A stretch of 64,000 nucleotides of DNA from Clostridium estertheticum (GCF_026650985.1 NZ_CP086239.1:2108001-2172000), one strand, 5' to 3'; shown: positions 25,961-34,964, counted from the first letter of the stretch. The notes: generated by a model from the sequence alone, not told the origin. Program-made: numbers and translations.

Positions 25961-28261
25961 TTGACTAGTGATAGAATTCAAAAACTTAAAAACCAACTTT
26001 TTGAAAATAAAAGAGAAGTATCCCTTGAAAGAGCCCTGCTATATACCGAAAGCTATAAAGAAACAGAAGGCCAAAGTTCACTTATTAGGCGGGCAAAAGC
26101 AACCGCCCACATACTGGGCAATGTTCAAATATCTATAAGGGAAGAAGAACTTATAGTTGGTAATAGAACAACAACACCTAGGAGCGGGATCATTTCTCCT
26201 GAAATGGATCCCTACTGGATTAATGATGAACTTGATACATTAGAAAGTAGACCGCAAGATCCCTTCTTTATATCAGATGATGATAAGAAGATTTATAGAG
26301 AAGTTCTTTATCCTTATTGGGTAGGTAAATCCTTAAAAGACTATATAAACAAAAGACTTACTCCTGAAGTTCGGGTTCCTTCCGATTTAGATATTTTTAA
26401 ACTCAATCAAACTGATAAAGGTCAAGGACATATAATTCCTAATTTCGAGAAATTATTAAACAGTGGTTTAGGTCAGATAGTAAATGAAGCATTATTACTA
26501 TCTAAAGAACACCCAGGCAACGACTTCTATCAGGCTTCGATAATAACACTAAAAGCTTCTCAAACACATATTTTAAGATATGCGGCCCTTGCAAAACTAA
26601 GTGCTGATGGAGAACCTAACAAGATAAGACAAGCTGAATTTTTAGAAATTGCTAGAATTTCAACAAAAATTTCTTCAGAAAAACCTGAAAACTTTTATGA
26701 GGCTTGTCAACTATTATGGTTTTTATCTGTGATTCTACAATATGAATCAAATGCTAGTTCCTTGTCTCTTGGTGGTTTTGATAAATATATGTACCATTTT
26801 TATGAAAATGACTTTAAGAATGGAATAACTAAGGAAAGTCTAAGAGAAACTTTAACCTGTTTATGGATTAAAACTAATGATGTAGTTTTAATTAGAAGTA
26901 GTAATAGTGCTACCTACTTTGCTGGTTTCCCAACTGGTTATACTATAACCCTTGGAGGACTTACGCAAAGCGGCCGCTCTGCAATTAATAGTTTATCCTA
27001 TCTTGCCCTAGATACCTATCAAGATATCCGTCTTCCTCAACCAAATTTGGGTGTACGTGTAAATGAACTTATAGAGCCAGCTTTTTTAAAGAAAACTGCT
27101 GAAACAATAAGACTTGGTACAGGAATACCTCAAATATTTAACGATGAAGTAATAGTTCCAGGATTTTTAAACAGAGGTGTTAGTTTAGAGGATTCAAGGG
27201 ATTATTCTGTGGTTGGTTGTGTTGAACTTTCACTTCCTGGAAAAACTTATGGCCTACATGATATAGCACTTTTTAACTTGCTAAAGATAATGGAGATTTC
27301 ATTAAGAGAAAATAAAAACGATGAAAATATTACCTTTGATGAAATAATTCAAAATATAAAATCAAATATTAATAAATATGTGAAGCTTATGGTAGAAGGC
27401 TCAAATATAGTAGATACTTCCCATAAAGAATTTGCACCTATTCCCTTACTTTCATGTTTTATTGATAATTGCTTAGAGACTGGAAAAGATGTAACCTATG
27501 GTGGCGCAAAATACAATTTTTCCGGTGTACAAGGTATTGGCATAGCAAATTTGAGCGATTCTCTTTATGCTCTAAAAAAGATTGTATTCGAAGAGAAAAG
27601 AATTTCTTTAAAGGAGCTAGTAGATGCTTTAGATAGTAATTTTCAAGGCGTAGAGTATGAAAAACTTAGGGTTCGCTTGATTAATAAATATGATAAATTC
27701 GGAAATGATAATGATGAAGTAGATAATCTTAGTTCTGATATTCTTAGATACTACTCAAAAACTGTAGAGCAACATATAACGCCTAGAGGTGGAACCTTTG
27801 TACCTGGCTCTTACACAGTATCAGCTCATATTCCCCTTGGAAAATCTGTAGGTGCTACTCCTGATGGACGTAAATCCGGAGAACAACTTGCAGATGGCGG
27901 ATTATCCCCTATGGTTGGTCGAGATGTGCTTGGGCCTACTGCAGTACTAAAAAGTGTAAGCAAGTTAGATAACTACTTAACAACAAATGGAAGTCTATTA
28001 AATGTTAAGTTTAGTCCTAAAACTCTAGAGGGCGATGAAGGTATCCATAAATTATGTGATTTTCTATATGCCTTTATGAAGCTAAAAATACAGCATATAC
28101 AATTTAACGTGGTTTCCGTTGAAACTTTGAAAAGCGCTCAGGCAAGTCCAAATGATTATAAGGGCCTTGTTATACGAGTAGCGGGTTATAGTGCTTTCTT
28201 TATAGAACTAAGCCGTGAAATTCAAGATGATATCATAAGAAGAACCCAGCATAATTTATAG
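25961..28261 (+). CDS. Glycyl radical enzyme of the PflD/YbiW type
   Basis: 766 residues, a full-length pyruvate-formate-lyase-like glycyl radical enzyme. The active-site Cys-x-Glu lies in VVGCVELSLPGKTYG near 419. The glycyl radical loop RVAGYSAFFIE lies near 742. A single active-site Cys instead of the Cys-Cys of true PFL shows it is not pyruvate formate-lyase. The neighbours (activase, fructose-6-phosphate-aldolase-like protein, DeoR) match the E. coli pflDC-fsaB and ybiWY-fsaA loci. For those enzymes a role in cleaving the sugar-phosphate analogue 1,5-anhydroglucitol-6-phosphate has, as I recall, been reported. The substrate here is inference. A strong GGGAGG ribosome site precedes the start, which the translation takes as TTG. 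Confidence 0.87.
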   Translation: MTSDRIQKLKNQLFENKREVSLERALLYTESYKETEGQSSLIRRAKATAHILGNVQISIREEELIVGNRTTTPRSGIISPEMDPYWINDELDTLESRPQDPFFISDDDKKIYREVLYPYWVGKSLKDYINKRLTPEVRVPSDLDIFKLNQTDKGQGHIIPNFEKLLNSGLGQIVNEALLLSKEHPGNDFYQASIITLKASQTHILRYAALAKLSADGEPNKIRQAEFLEIARISTKISSEKPENFYEACQLLWFLSVILQYESNASSLSLGGFDKYMYHFYENDFKNGITKESLRETLTCLWIKTNDVVLIRSSNSATYFAGFPTGYTITLGGLTQSGRSAINSLSYLALDTYQDIRLPQPNLGVRVNELIEPAFLKKTAETIRLGTGIPQIFNDEVIVPGFLNRGVSLEDSRDYSVVGCVELSLPGKTYGLHDIALFNLLKIMEISLRENKNDENITFDEIIQNIKSNINKYVKLMVEGSNIVDTSHKEFAPIPLLSCFIDNCLETGKDVTYGGAKYNFSGVQGIGIANLSDSLYALKKIVFEEKRISLKELVDALDSNFQGVEYEKLRVRLINKYDKFGNDNDEVDNLSSDILRYYSKTVEQHITPRGGTFVPGSYTVSAHIPLGKSVGATPDGRKSGEQLADGGLSPMVGRDVLGPTAVLKSVSKLDNYLTTNGSLLNVKFSPKTLEGDEGIHKLCDFLYAFMKLKIQHIQFNVVSVETLKSAQASPNDYKGLVIRVAGYSAFFIELSREIQDDIIRRTQHNL

Positions 28262-28272
28262 GAAGTGATTAG

Positions 28273-29097
28273 ATGAAAGCATTAATACTAAATATTCAAA
28301 GATATTCTTTGCATGATGGCTCAGGAATTAGAACAATTGTATTTTTTAAGGGATGTCCTCTTAAATGCCCTTGGTGTAGTAACCCTGAATCTATAAGCTT
28401 CCAGCCTCAAACAGTGAAAATGGAAAGTAAATGCATCCACTGCCAGTACTGTAGCTTTGATGTAGATGAATGCCCAACAGGTGCAATTACTCAATTTGGT
28501 AAATATATGACCGTAGAGGAAGTTGTTACAGAGGTTCAAAAGGATATGATTTTCTACCGTACTTCTAAAGGAGGGGTAACCCTTTCAGGTGGTGAAGTTT
28601 TATCCCAAAGCGCCTTTGCAATAGAGTTACTTAAGCAGCTGAAAAGTCTAGGTATAAATACCGCAATTGAAACTAGTGGACAAGGTAGTACCCAAAATCT
28701 CATTGAACTAGCAACTTATTTAGATTTAATATTATTTGATCTTAAAATAATGAATAAAGAGAAAGCTAAACTAATACTGGGGTCAGATATAAATCTAATA
28801 AAGAATAATATTAAAACCTTGGTGAAAATGCATAAAAAAGTTATACCTAGAGTGCCTCTAATACCAGGGTATACAACAGATGATGAAAATACAAAAGAGA
28901 TAATTGCCTTTGTTAAAAGTTTAAATCTTACTGAAATTCACCTTTTACCTTTTCATCAGTATGGAAGTTTATAATATAAATTGTTAAATTTATATTATAA
29001 ACTTAATAATATAGACATTCCTACCCCCGAATCCATAGAAAAGATAGCAAATGAAATGAGAAATAGTGGTCTTAATGTGGTAGTTGGTGGTTTGTAA
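28273..29097 (+). pseudogene. Glycyl-radical-enzyme activase (radical SAM), in-frame TAA near the C-terminus
   Basis: The gene follows the glycyl radical enzyme by 11 nt. It has the radical SAM cluster motif CPLKCPWC, a partial ferredoxin-like insert (CIHCQYC...DEC), GGVTLSGGEVL and the SAM-binding IETSGQG. At 28972-28974 a TAA ends the 233-aa ORF after HQYGSL. The same frame then goes on for 40 codons (YKLLNLYYKLNNIDIPTP...NVVVGGL) to a proper stop at 29097. This is the normal family C-terminus, as in the paralogue at 46440-47369. The lost tail is outside the radical core, so the short form could keep some activity. It may be a nonsense mutation or a sequence error. A short protein-like remnant of unknown origin follows at about 29118-29212. 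Confidence 0.8.
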
Positions 29098-29230
29098 TTA
29101 TAGTAGAGATATAAGACTATGTACTGATAAAATTAAAAGTTATGGACTAAAGTTTTCAGAATCAAAAGATGGAATCGTAAAATGCTTAATTGAATTTAAA
29201 ATCAAATTATAAAATAAAGGAGAAATGTAT

Positions 29231-29911
29231 ATGTTATATATAATAGATACTGCAAATTTAGAGGCTATAGAAAAGGCTTACAACTTCTACCCTATGGCGG
29301 GAGTTACTACTAATCCAACAATCATTTCTAAAGAAAACAAAAGTTTTTTAGATATTTTAAAAGGTATAAGAAAAATTATAGGCGCTGAGTCAATGCTTCA
29401 TGTGCAAGCCGTTAGCCTAACTGCTGAAAAAATGGTCCAAGAAGCTGAGTATTTAAATAGTGTAATTGGTGGAAATCTTTATGTTAAAATTCCTGTTATA
29501 CCAGAAGGAATAAAAGCAATAAAAATACTTAAACAAAAGGGTATAAAAACAACTGCTACAGCAATTTTCACAGCTCAGCAAGCTCTTATGGCAGCAGTGG
29601 CTGGAGCTTCCTTTGTTGCTCCTTATGTTAATAGAATAGATAATATTAGTGGTGATGGAGTTTCTGTTGTGGCTCAAATCGTTCAATTATTTGATCAATA
29701 TGATATAGATGCTAAAGTTTTAGCTGCTTCTTTTAAAAACGTTCAACAAGTACATAATGTGGCTCTTGTGGGTGGGCACTCTGTAACTGTAAATCCAGAG
29801 ATATTAGATGCAATGCTTGCACATCCTCTTACTGATTGGAGTGTTAATCAATTCGTAAATGATTGGGAAAGTGTATATGGCATAGGAAAAACAACAATAG
29901 ACGTAAAATAG
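29231..29911 (+). CDS. fsa: Fructose-6-phosphate aldolase-like transaldolase
   Basis: 226 residues from the ATG at 29231 (AAAGGAG is 8 nt upstream; the ATG two codons earlier is too close to it). It is a TIM barrel of the FSA/TalC family: DTANLEAIEKAYNFYP at the start, GVTTNPTII, the Schiff-base lysine in LYVKIPVIPEG (K86), TATAIFTAQQAL, and ASFKNVQQV near the end. Such enzymes split or join dihydroxyacetone or hydroxyacetone and glyceraldehyde-3-phosphate. Placed after a PflD/YbiW-type radical enzyme it would cleave the keto-sugar phosphate that enzyme forms. A strong terminator follows. Confidence 0.88.
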   Translation: MLYIIDTANLEAIEKAYNFYPMAGVTTNPTIISKENKSFLDILKGIRKIIGAESMLHVQAVSLTAEKMVQEAEYLNSVIGGNLYVKIPVIPEGIKAIKILKQKGIKTTATAIFTAQQALMAAVAGASFVAPYVNRIDNISGDGVSVVAQIVQLFDQYDIDAKVLAASFKNVQQVHNVALVGGHSVTVNPEILDAMLAHPLTDWSVNQFVNDWESVYGIGKTTIDVK

Positions 29912-29971
29912 CTAAAGTTAAGAGGGAATACAGCGTTATTTAGAAAAAACGCTTTAAAATAATTTCTTTAT

Positions 29972-30010
29972 AAAAAGCTAACCTGTAAAAGTTTTTACAG
30001 GTTAGCTTTT
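29972..30010 (+). terminator. Terminator of the glycyl-radical operon
   Basis: An almost perfect 18-bp stem (AAAAGCTAACCTGTAAAA with TTTTTACAGGTTAGCTTTT). The same sequence recurs at 36370-36408 attached to a remnant of the aldolase gene. Confidence 0.88.
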
Positions 30011-30109
30011 CTATATCCAATATTCCTTACAATAAAACTAATGATATTAAGATAAAAAAAGATACAAGTAATATATGTATCCTTAGTATTTATTTCCTTG
30101 AGGTCCCCC

Positions 30110-30205
30110 ATTAAAATCTACAACAAACAGGTCAGCGACAAAATCCCTGAGCTCATTAAATCTTCAGGTAAAAGCTTTGATATCCATTATGCTAAAAACT
30201 ATTAG
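30110..30205 (+). pseudogene. N-terminal relic of a MazG-like gene (copy C)
   Basis: The frame reads IKIYNKQVSDKIPELIKSSG then KSFDIHYAKNY and a stop, the first ~30 codons of the MazG-like gene. The start ATG is changed to ATT and the upstream GAGGTCCCC context is kept. It then runs directly into helicase DNA, so everything between was deleted. Confidence 0.85.
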
Positions 30206-30206
30206 A

Positions 30207-30263
30207 TTGGATGGAATCACTAGTTATTATATCTTTAGCAACAATATCAACTTTATCCTTCAT
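30207..30263 (-). pseudogene. N-terminal relic of the PLD-helicase (copy C)
   Basis: The first ~19 codons (MKDKVDIVAKDIITSDSIQ) of the helicase on the minus strand, fused to the MazG relic. The normal helicase upstream region follows on its right. Confidence 0.85.
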
Positions 30264-30700
30264 ACTTCACTAATGCCTCCCTTATATAACTAAGCAACAA
30301 CTAATATTTCCAATCAAATATACGCTATACCAAATCATTTACTAATATGGCACTATCTACATTTTATCATAGTAACTTGTTGATTTAAAGTCACCCCTTT
30401 CTCACTAAGATGAAATGAGATCTTTTAAATTTAATTAGATTTCTTTGCATTTTTAACTTAAATTTAACTCCATATACCTCAGTGATTTCAGTCAGTTATT
30501 AGCTATTAATATTATTTACTTAATTAAAATCTTATAAGATTTTACACTATTTTAATCTAAATTTTAACAACAGTTTATTTAAACAAATTTTATATTAATA
30601 GGATTTTTCATTGTACGAATATATGTTCGTATTTTGGTAATAATATTATTATAATATATATTATTTCAGATAAAAATTTGATATACTTAGGAGGGTGAAC
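30264..30700. repeat. Long repeat between helicase and Rpn genes (copy C)
   Basis: About 430 nt, nearly identical to 32776-33223 and largely to 56051-56410. It links the helicase start (minus) to the Rpn start (plus), so in the parent cassette these two genes were divergent neighbours. It includes a TACGAATATATGTTCGTA inverted repeat (30615-30632, second copy 33138-33155), a likely operator for one of the two genes. Confidence 0.75.
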
Positions 30701-30808
30701 ATGAGTTTTAAAAAAGATTTAAATAATATTCATGACAAAAGTTATAAAGATTTATTTTCTACAAATGATGCTTTTTTATCCTTTGTTAAAACCTTTAATT
30801 TATTTTAA
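30701..30808 (+). pseudogene. Truncated Rpn-family nuclease (recombination-promoting nuclease / PD-(D/E)XK transposase family)
   Basis: Begins with ATG after AGGAGGGTGAAC and reads MSFKKDLNNIHDKSYKDLFS, NDAFLSFVKTFNLF, stop: the typical N-terminus of Rpn/COG5464 proteins (normally ~300 aa). Everything after codon 35 is missing. It sits where the cassette's Rpn gene is expected, just before the coiled-coil gene. Confidence 0.75.
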
Positions 30809-30936
30809 AACAAGTGAAACAACTATGATGAATAACGCCAAAGTTCAGCATCGTCAAAACTGAATATGATTTACAAATAAATAAAAGATATTCAATTACA
30901 ATTTAGAATGATATAATATAAAAATGAGGTGCTAAT

Positions 30937-31290
30937 ATGAGCGATGATAAAATGTTTGAATTTATGACCAAAATGTATTCAGAAATGCAAGAAAGTTTTA
31001 AAGACATAAAAAATAATGATAAAATTCACACTGAACGATTTGATAAGCTTGAAACTAGACTTGGTAGCCTTGAAAATGAGGTTAAAAAAATAGGTGTGAA
31101 GATAGATGGAAAACTTATTCCTACAAGTGTTGCTCTCTTGGATGGATATAAAGGTAATTCTGAACATATAACGATTATTGATGATAAAATTGACAGGTTA
31201 CAAATAGATGTGAATAGTATAAGTATGAAAGTGTCATATAATGATAGTAGAATTATAGAAATATCTAAAAACCTTAGAAAAGTTGAATAA
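30937..31290 (+). CDS. Small coiled-coil protein of the cassette (copy C)
   Basis: 117 residues, paralogue of the genes at 24042 and 54683. Identical ends (MSDDKMFEFMTKMYSEMQ; RIIEISKNLRKVE) surround a different middle (KNNDKIHTERFDKLETRLGSLENEVKK), so the heptad region has been exchanged or has diverged fast. The same promoter block precedes it. It lies downstream of a truncated Rpn gene, the usual partner. Function unknown. Confidence 0.75.
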   Translation: MSDDKMFEFMTKMYSEMQESFKDIKNNDKIHTERFDKLETRLGSLENEVKKIGVKIDGKLIPTSVALLDGYKGNSEHITIIDDKIDRLQIDVNSISMKVSYNDSRIIEISKNLRKVE

Positions 31291-31379
31291 TAAGAAACCT
31301 CTGGGATATGGGATTACTTTATTTAGGTTATATTAATATTCCAAAAATAACATAATTGTGTTACTTTCAACATGATAAT

Positions 31380-31400
31380 TTTGCAGACAATGTCTGCAAA
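31380..31400. promoter_or_regulatory. 21-nt palindrome
   Basis: TTTGCAGACA and TGTCTGCAAA flank a single central A. With no real loop, a protein-binding site is likelier than a terminator. It lies downstream of the coiled-coil gene and upstream (plus sense) of the DUF1016 remnant. Confidence 0.4.
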
Positions 31401-31429
31401 GTTTATTGATTAAAAAAATCTCAAGAAAA

Positions 31430-31600
31430 TCTTACCACATCAAATAAATTTCTTTGACTATATCCTTTGCCATAATCTTTAGTTAACTCCTTGCTTAAAT
31501 TGCTAATTACTGATTTACCATACTCAGCTTTTGCACTTTGCAATATTTCTGTTTTATTAATTTTACCTATATTCCAATATAAAATTACAACCGAATTTTT
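31430..31600 (-). pseudogene. N-terminal relic of a DUF1016 (YhcG-type PD-(D/E)XK) nuclease
   Basis: The minus strand reads VVILYWNIGKINKTEILQSA, then KAEYGKSVISNLSKEL and TKDYGKGYSQRNLFDVVRFS. This is the recognisable N-terminal DUF1016 region of YhcG-like nucleases. It is joined to the decayed helicase on its right and has no remaining catalytic domain. Confidence 0.7.
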
Positions 31601-32775
31601 TTATGCTTTCTGTCTAAGTCTTTTAATCATATCTACAGAGAATATAATATTTAATTCTCCTGTTTTAAGTTTATCTACCGCTCCATGTCTATCCATAGAA
31701 AACTCATTTTGCTCACCACTAATTACAGCGCAGGCTTTAATACCTTTTTCATTAAAATATTTACTCATGTATATGGCGTGGCGTCGATTGCTGCAGAAAC
31801 CTAAAGCTCTTTTATTATTATACTTTTCATAATGTTTTAGGATTAAATTTGACCGTTTATTAAGCATTAAGGCTTTTTCCAGCTCAAACTCATCATACTT
31901 ACCATTTTTAAAAGATATCTCTGCTTGATTTAATATTTCTTCTCTATGAGCTACAAATAGAATCCTATTAAAATCCAGCGAATCAAAAGCAGCTAGATAA
32001 GTTTTACCTATGCCCGTTGCTGCCACAACTAATCCTTTATGTAAGACTTCTTCTCTACATTTCCTTAGTGTTAATATCTTGCTTCAATTTGTGCGCCCCT
32101 AGGTTCATACAGTGGAATTACTAAACCATATTCATCTTTGTTATCTTCTACCTTTTCAAAAGTATTAAAGATTTTAGGCCTTTTCCATACTGATGAATAA
32201 CGCCTAAGCTCATCATCGTCAATAATTATTGAATGATTTAAAAATAAATCTTCAAAAACATTCTTAAAGTGTGTAAAATCATCTAGGTTCTTATTTTTAT
32301 TTATTCTATAGTTCCATTCAATACCACTAGTTAATGCAGAATTGGACATATTAGAAGATCCTATAAAAACATCTCCATCCCCTTCATATTCAAATATGTA
32401 TGACTTAGGGTGAAAGGATTTATTCTTAATATTATAAAACCTTAAATCTACCTTATCCCCTAGTGCTTCCTTTACTAAATATAAAGCTTGAGGTTGAGTG
32501 ATATTAAGATAATTTCCTGTTAATATTCTTATCCGTACACCACTTTGCGCCACCTGTTTTAAATCATTTATAAGTAATTTCACCCCTGATTCCATTAAAA
32601 ATCCTACCGCCATATCTATAGTCTTTGCTCTTTTTAATGAGGCCGCTAATTTAGGTAATAAATAATCCTTGTCCCCTGTAGAACAGTTTGAATCATAATC
32701 TAGCATGGCCCCTTTAAATTGGATGGAATCACTAGTTATTATATCTTTAGTAACAATATCAACTTTATCCTTCAT
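31601..32775 (-). pseudogene. Decayed PLD-helicase (copy D) with internal deletion
   Basis: Two blocks of the helicase remain. 32071-32775 keeps the PLD-like domain almost unchanged (234 aa). 31601-32026 keeps Walker A and part of the second RecA domain. Between them is a frameshift. Within the second block, the text jumps in frame from NQAEISFKN to GKYDE, dropping ~150 residues including the DEFH motif. The joint falls at a short shared AAAAGATA(T/A)CT sequence, as expected of a short-homology deletion. The C-terminal third is lost and replaced by the DUF1016 remnant. Confidence 0.85.
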
Positions 32776-33223
32776 ACTTCACTAATGCCTCCCTTATATA
32801 ACTAAGCAACAACTAATATTTTCAATCAAATATACACTATACCAAATCATTTACTAATATGGCACTATCTACATTTTATCATAGTAACTTGTTGATTTAA
32901 AGCCACCCCTTTCTCACTAAGATGGAATGAAATCTTTTAAATTTAATTAGATTTCATAGCATTTTTAACTTAAATTTAACTTCCTACACTTCAGTGATTT
33001 CAGTCAGTTATTAGCAATTAATACTATTTACTTAATTAAAATCTTATTAGGTTCTTATAAGATTTTATACTATTCTAATCTAAATTTTAACAACAGTTTA
33101 TTTAAGCAAATTCTATATTAATAGGATTTTTCATTATACGAATATATGTTCGTATTTTGGTAATAATATTATTATAATATATATTATTTCAGATAAAAAT
33201 TTGATATACTTAGGAGGGTAACC
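32776..33223. repeat. Long repeat between helicase and Rpn genes (copy D)
   Basis: Nearly identical to 30264-30700, including the TACGAATATATGTTCGTA inverted repeat at 33138-33155 and the AGGAGGG ribosome site of Rpn. Confidence 0.75.
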
Positions 33224-33234
33224 ATGAGTTTTAA
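33224..33234 (+). pseudogene. First codons of an Rpn gene cut by an IS605-type element
   Basis: ATGAGTTTTAA matches the Rpn start at 30701. From 33235 the sequence is that of the transposable element. The rest of Rpn is not found on the other side, so the insertion was followed by a deletion. Confidence 0.65.
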
Positions 33235-33381
33235 CCATAATAGGCGGAATTCTCCCATCCTCTACAGGTGGGGGATGGACAGCCTTTATTATTTTAGGTT
33301 AGATACATAAAATAATAAATCTTTGGCAAACTATTAATAGTAATATGTGGTCAGTAGTAAACTTATAAGGTACTTGGTATA

Positions 33382-33579
33382 TTGGAATTAGATACTAATA
33401 ATCATTCGGTATTCTTGCTAAACTATCATTTAGTATTGGTTATAAAAAAAGAGTTTCTATCAATCAAAACCAAATTATGGAAAGAGTATTTTTGGAGTAA
33501 AAGTTACTGCCTTATAACAACTGGTGGTGCCCCTATAGATATAGTTAGAAAATATATAGAAAACCAAGGATTGAAATGA
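33382..33579 (+). pseudogene. Internally deleted TnpA (Y1 HUH transposase) remnant
   Basis: The start (MELDTNNHSVFLLNYHLVLV) and end (IKTKLWKEYFWSKSYCLITT, then APIDIVRKYIENQGLK) of IS200-type TnpA are fused in frame. About 70 central residues, including the H-x-H metal site, are missing. The element cannot move by itself. Confidence 0.85.
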
Positions 33580-33588
33580 GGTGAGAAA

Positions 33589-34674
33589 ATGTTAAAGGCT
33601 TATAAATTTAGGTTATATCCAAATGTTGAGCAAAGAATATATTTAGCTAAGACTTTTGGATGCACTAGGTTTGTATATAACCGAATGCTAGCTGAAAGAA
33701 TTAAATCATATGAGGAAAACAAAGACCTAGATATTAAGGCGATTAAATATCCCTCGCCCGCACAATACAAAACTGAATTTGAGTGGCTAAAAGAAGTCGA
33801 TAGTCTTGCTTTAGCTAATGCTCAAATGAATTTAGGTAAAGCGTATAATAATTTTTTTAGATATAAATCAATTGGTTTTCCTAAGTTCAAGAAGAAAACT
33901 AATACCAATAGTTATACAACTAATAATCAAAATGGTACTGTGTATATAGAAAATAAGCATATCAAAGTACCTAAATTAAAGTCTATGATAAAAATAAAGC
34001 ATCATAGAGAATTCAATGGGTTAATTAAATCTTGCACTATATCACAAGTTCCAAGTGGAAAATATTACATATCTATTTTAGTTGACGCTGAAAATATTCA
34101 ATTGCCTAAAACAGGTAGTAAAATAGGTGTAGATCTGGGAATTAAAGAGTTTGCAATAACAAGTAATGGTGAGTTTTTTCATAATCCTAAATACCTAAAG
34201 AAATCAGCTAAAAGGTTAGCTAAACTTCAAAAGGATTTATCAAGAAAACAAAAGGGTAGCAATAATAGAAAAAAAGCTAAAATAAAAGTAGCAAAATTAC
34301 ATGAGAAAATATCTAACCAAAGGAAAGATATGCTGCATAAAGTAAGCACTCAATTAATTAACGAAAACCAAGTTATAGTGATTGAGGACTTAAAAGTTAG
34401 CAATATGCTAAAAAATCATAAATTAGCAAAATCAATAGCTGATGTTAGCTGGTCAGAGTTTAGAAGAATGTTAGAATATAAGGCAAAATGGTATAGTAGA
34501 GAAATAATAGTAGCACCATCAACCTATGCAAGTAGTCAATTATGTTCTGCTTGTGGTAATCAATCAAGTCAAACTAAAGACTTATCTTGCAGAACTTATA
34601 TATGTTCAGTATGTGGGATGATAATGGATAGAGATATAAATGCGAGCAAAAATTTACTAAAACTAGCAATATAA
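33589..34674 (+). CDS. tnpB: TnpB RNA-guided nuclease (IS605 family)
   Basis: 361 residues, apparently intact. The N-terminal helical domain is FRLYPNVEQRIYLAKTFGCT. The RuvC motifs are GVDLGIKEFAITSNG (D), VIEDLKVSNML (E) and MDRDINASKNLL (D), with a zinc ribbon CSACGNQ...CSVCGM between the last two. TnpB uses an RNA made from the element's 3' end to cut the empty donor site and so keeps the element in place. Here tnpA is deleted, so TnpB is alone; it may persist by homing or have been put to use by the host. The start ATG follows GAGGTGAGAAA. The 3' end of the gene overlaps the likely guide RNA. Confidence 0.9.
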   Translation: MLKAYKFRLYPNVEQRIYLAKTFGCTRFVYNRMLAERIKSYEENKDLDIKAIKYPSPAQYKTEFEWLKEVDSLALANAQMNLGKAYNNFFRYKSIGFPKFKKKTNTNSYTTNNQNGTVYIENKHIKVPKLKSMIKIKHHREFNGLIKSCTISQVPSGKYYISILVDAENIQLPKTGSKIGVDLGIKEFAITSNGEFFHNPKYLKKSAKRLAKLQKDLSRKQKGSNNRKKAKIKVAKLHEKISNQRKDMLHKVSTQLINENQVIVIEDLKVSNMLKNHKLAKSIADVSWSEFRRMLEYKAKWYSREIIVAPSTYASSQLCSACGNQSSQTKDLSCRTYICSVCGMIMDRDINASKNLLKLAI

Positions 34675-34844
34675 TAAAAGATATATTGTTAGAGAGGTTG
34701 GAATGACCTTGATAGCTTGGATACGTCTCTGCAAGAGATGCACACGGCTCCGGAAGAGACGAACTTGCTACAGTAGTAGTATTGACCAAGAAGCCATCCA
34801 CTTCTATAAGTGGTGGTAGTTCACAAATCTTCCAAAGTCTAGAA
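34560..34844 (+). ncRNA. Probable omega/reRNA of TnpB
   Basis: By analogy with known TnpB systems the RNA runs from the 3' end of tnpB through the right end. The stretch 34700-34824 is structured (GTCTCTGCAAGAGATGC, CCGGAAGAGACG, and the CCACTT...AAGTGG hairpin). The guide would be the ~20 nt after 34824. Limits are estimates. Confidence 0.5.
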
Positions 34845-34871
34845 TATGATGCTTTATTTGATAGGAAACAA

Positions 34872-34909
34872 GAGAGACAGCTATGAAGAAATCCATAGTT
34901 GTTTCTCTC
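34872..34909 (-). terminator. Hairpin between tnpB element and nitroreductase
   Basis: GAGAGACAGCTATG pairs with CATAGTTGTTTCTCTC with a 2-nt bulge. There is no clean T-run, so this is a weak terminator call. Confidence 0.4.
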
Positions 34910-34964
34910 AAGTCTTTCTTATTTAAAATGCAGAAGCATTTAACCTTCTCATGACCTAAGACTT

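Larger units (their letters stand above)
33235..34824 (+). mobile_element. IS200/IS605-family element with deleted TnpA and intact TnpB
   Basis: The left end has a hairpin (CCCATCCTCTACAGGTGGGG, about 33256-33277). The right end has a CCACTT...AAGTGG hairpin (34798-34813) ending near TTCAC at 34824. Between them are a tnpA remnant and a full tnpB. The left flank is GTTTTAA, which suggests a TTTAA-type target and hence the TAM. There is no target duplication, as normal for this family. Boundaries are estimated from the break with the Rpn repeat. Confidence 0.75.

Noticed and set aside
25961-28261. Annotation as pyruvate formate-lyase
   Set aside because: It has GCVE with a single active-site Cys instead of the Cys-Cys pair of PFL, and its neighbours are sugar-phosphate enzymes.
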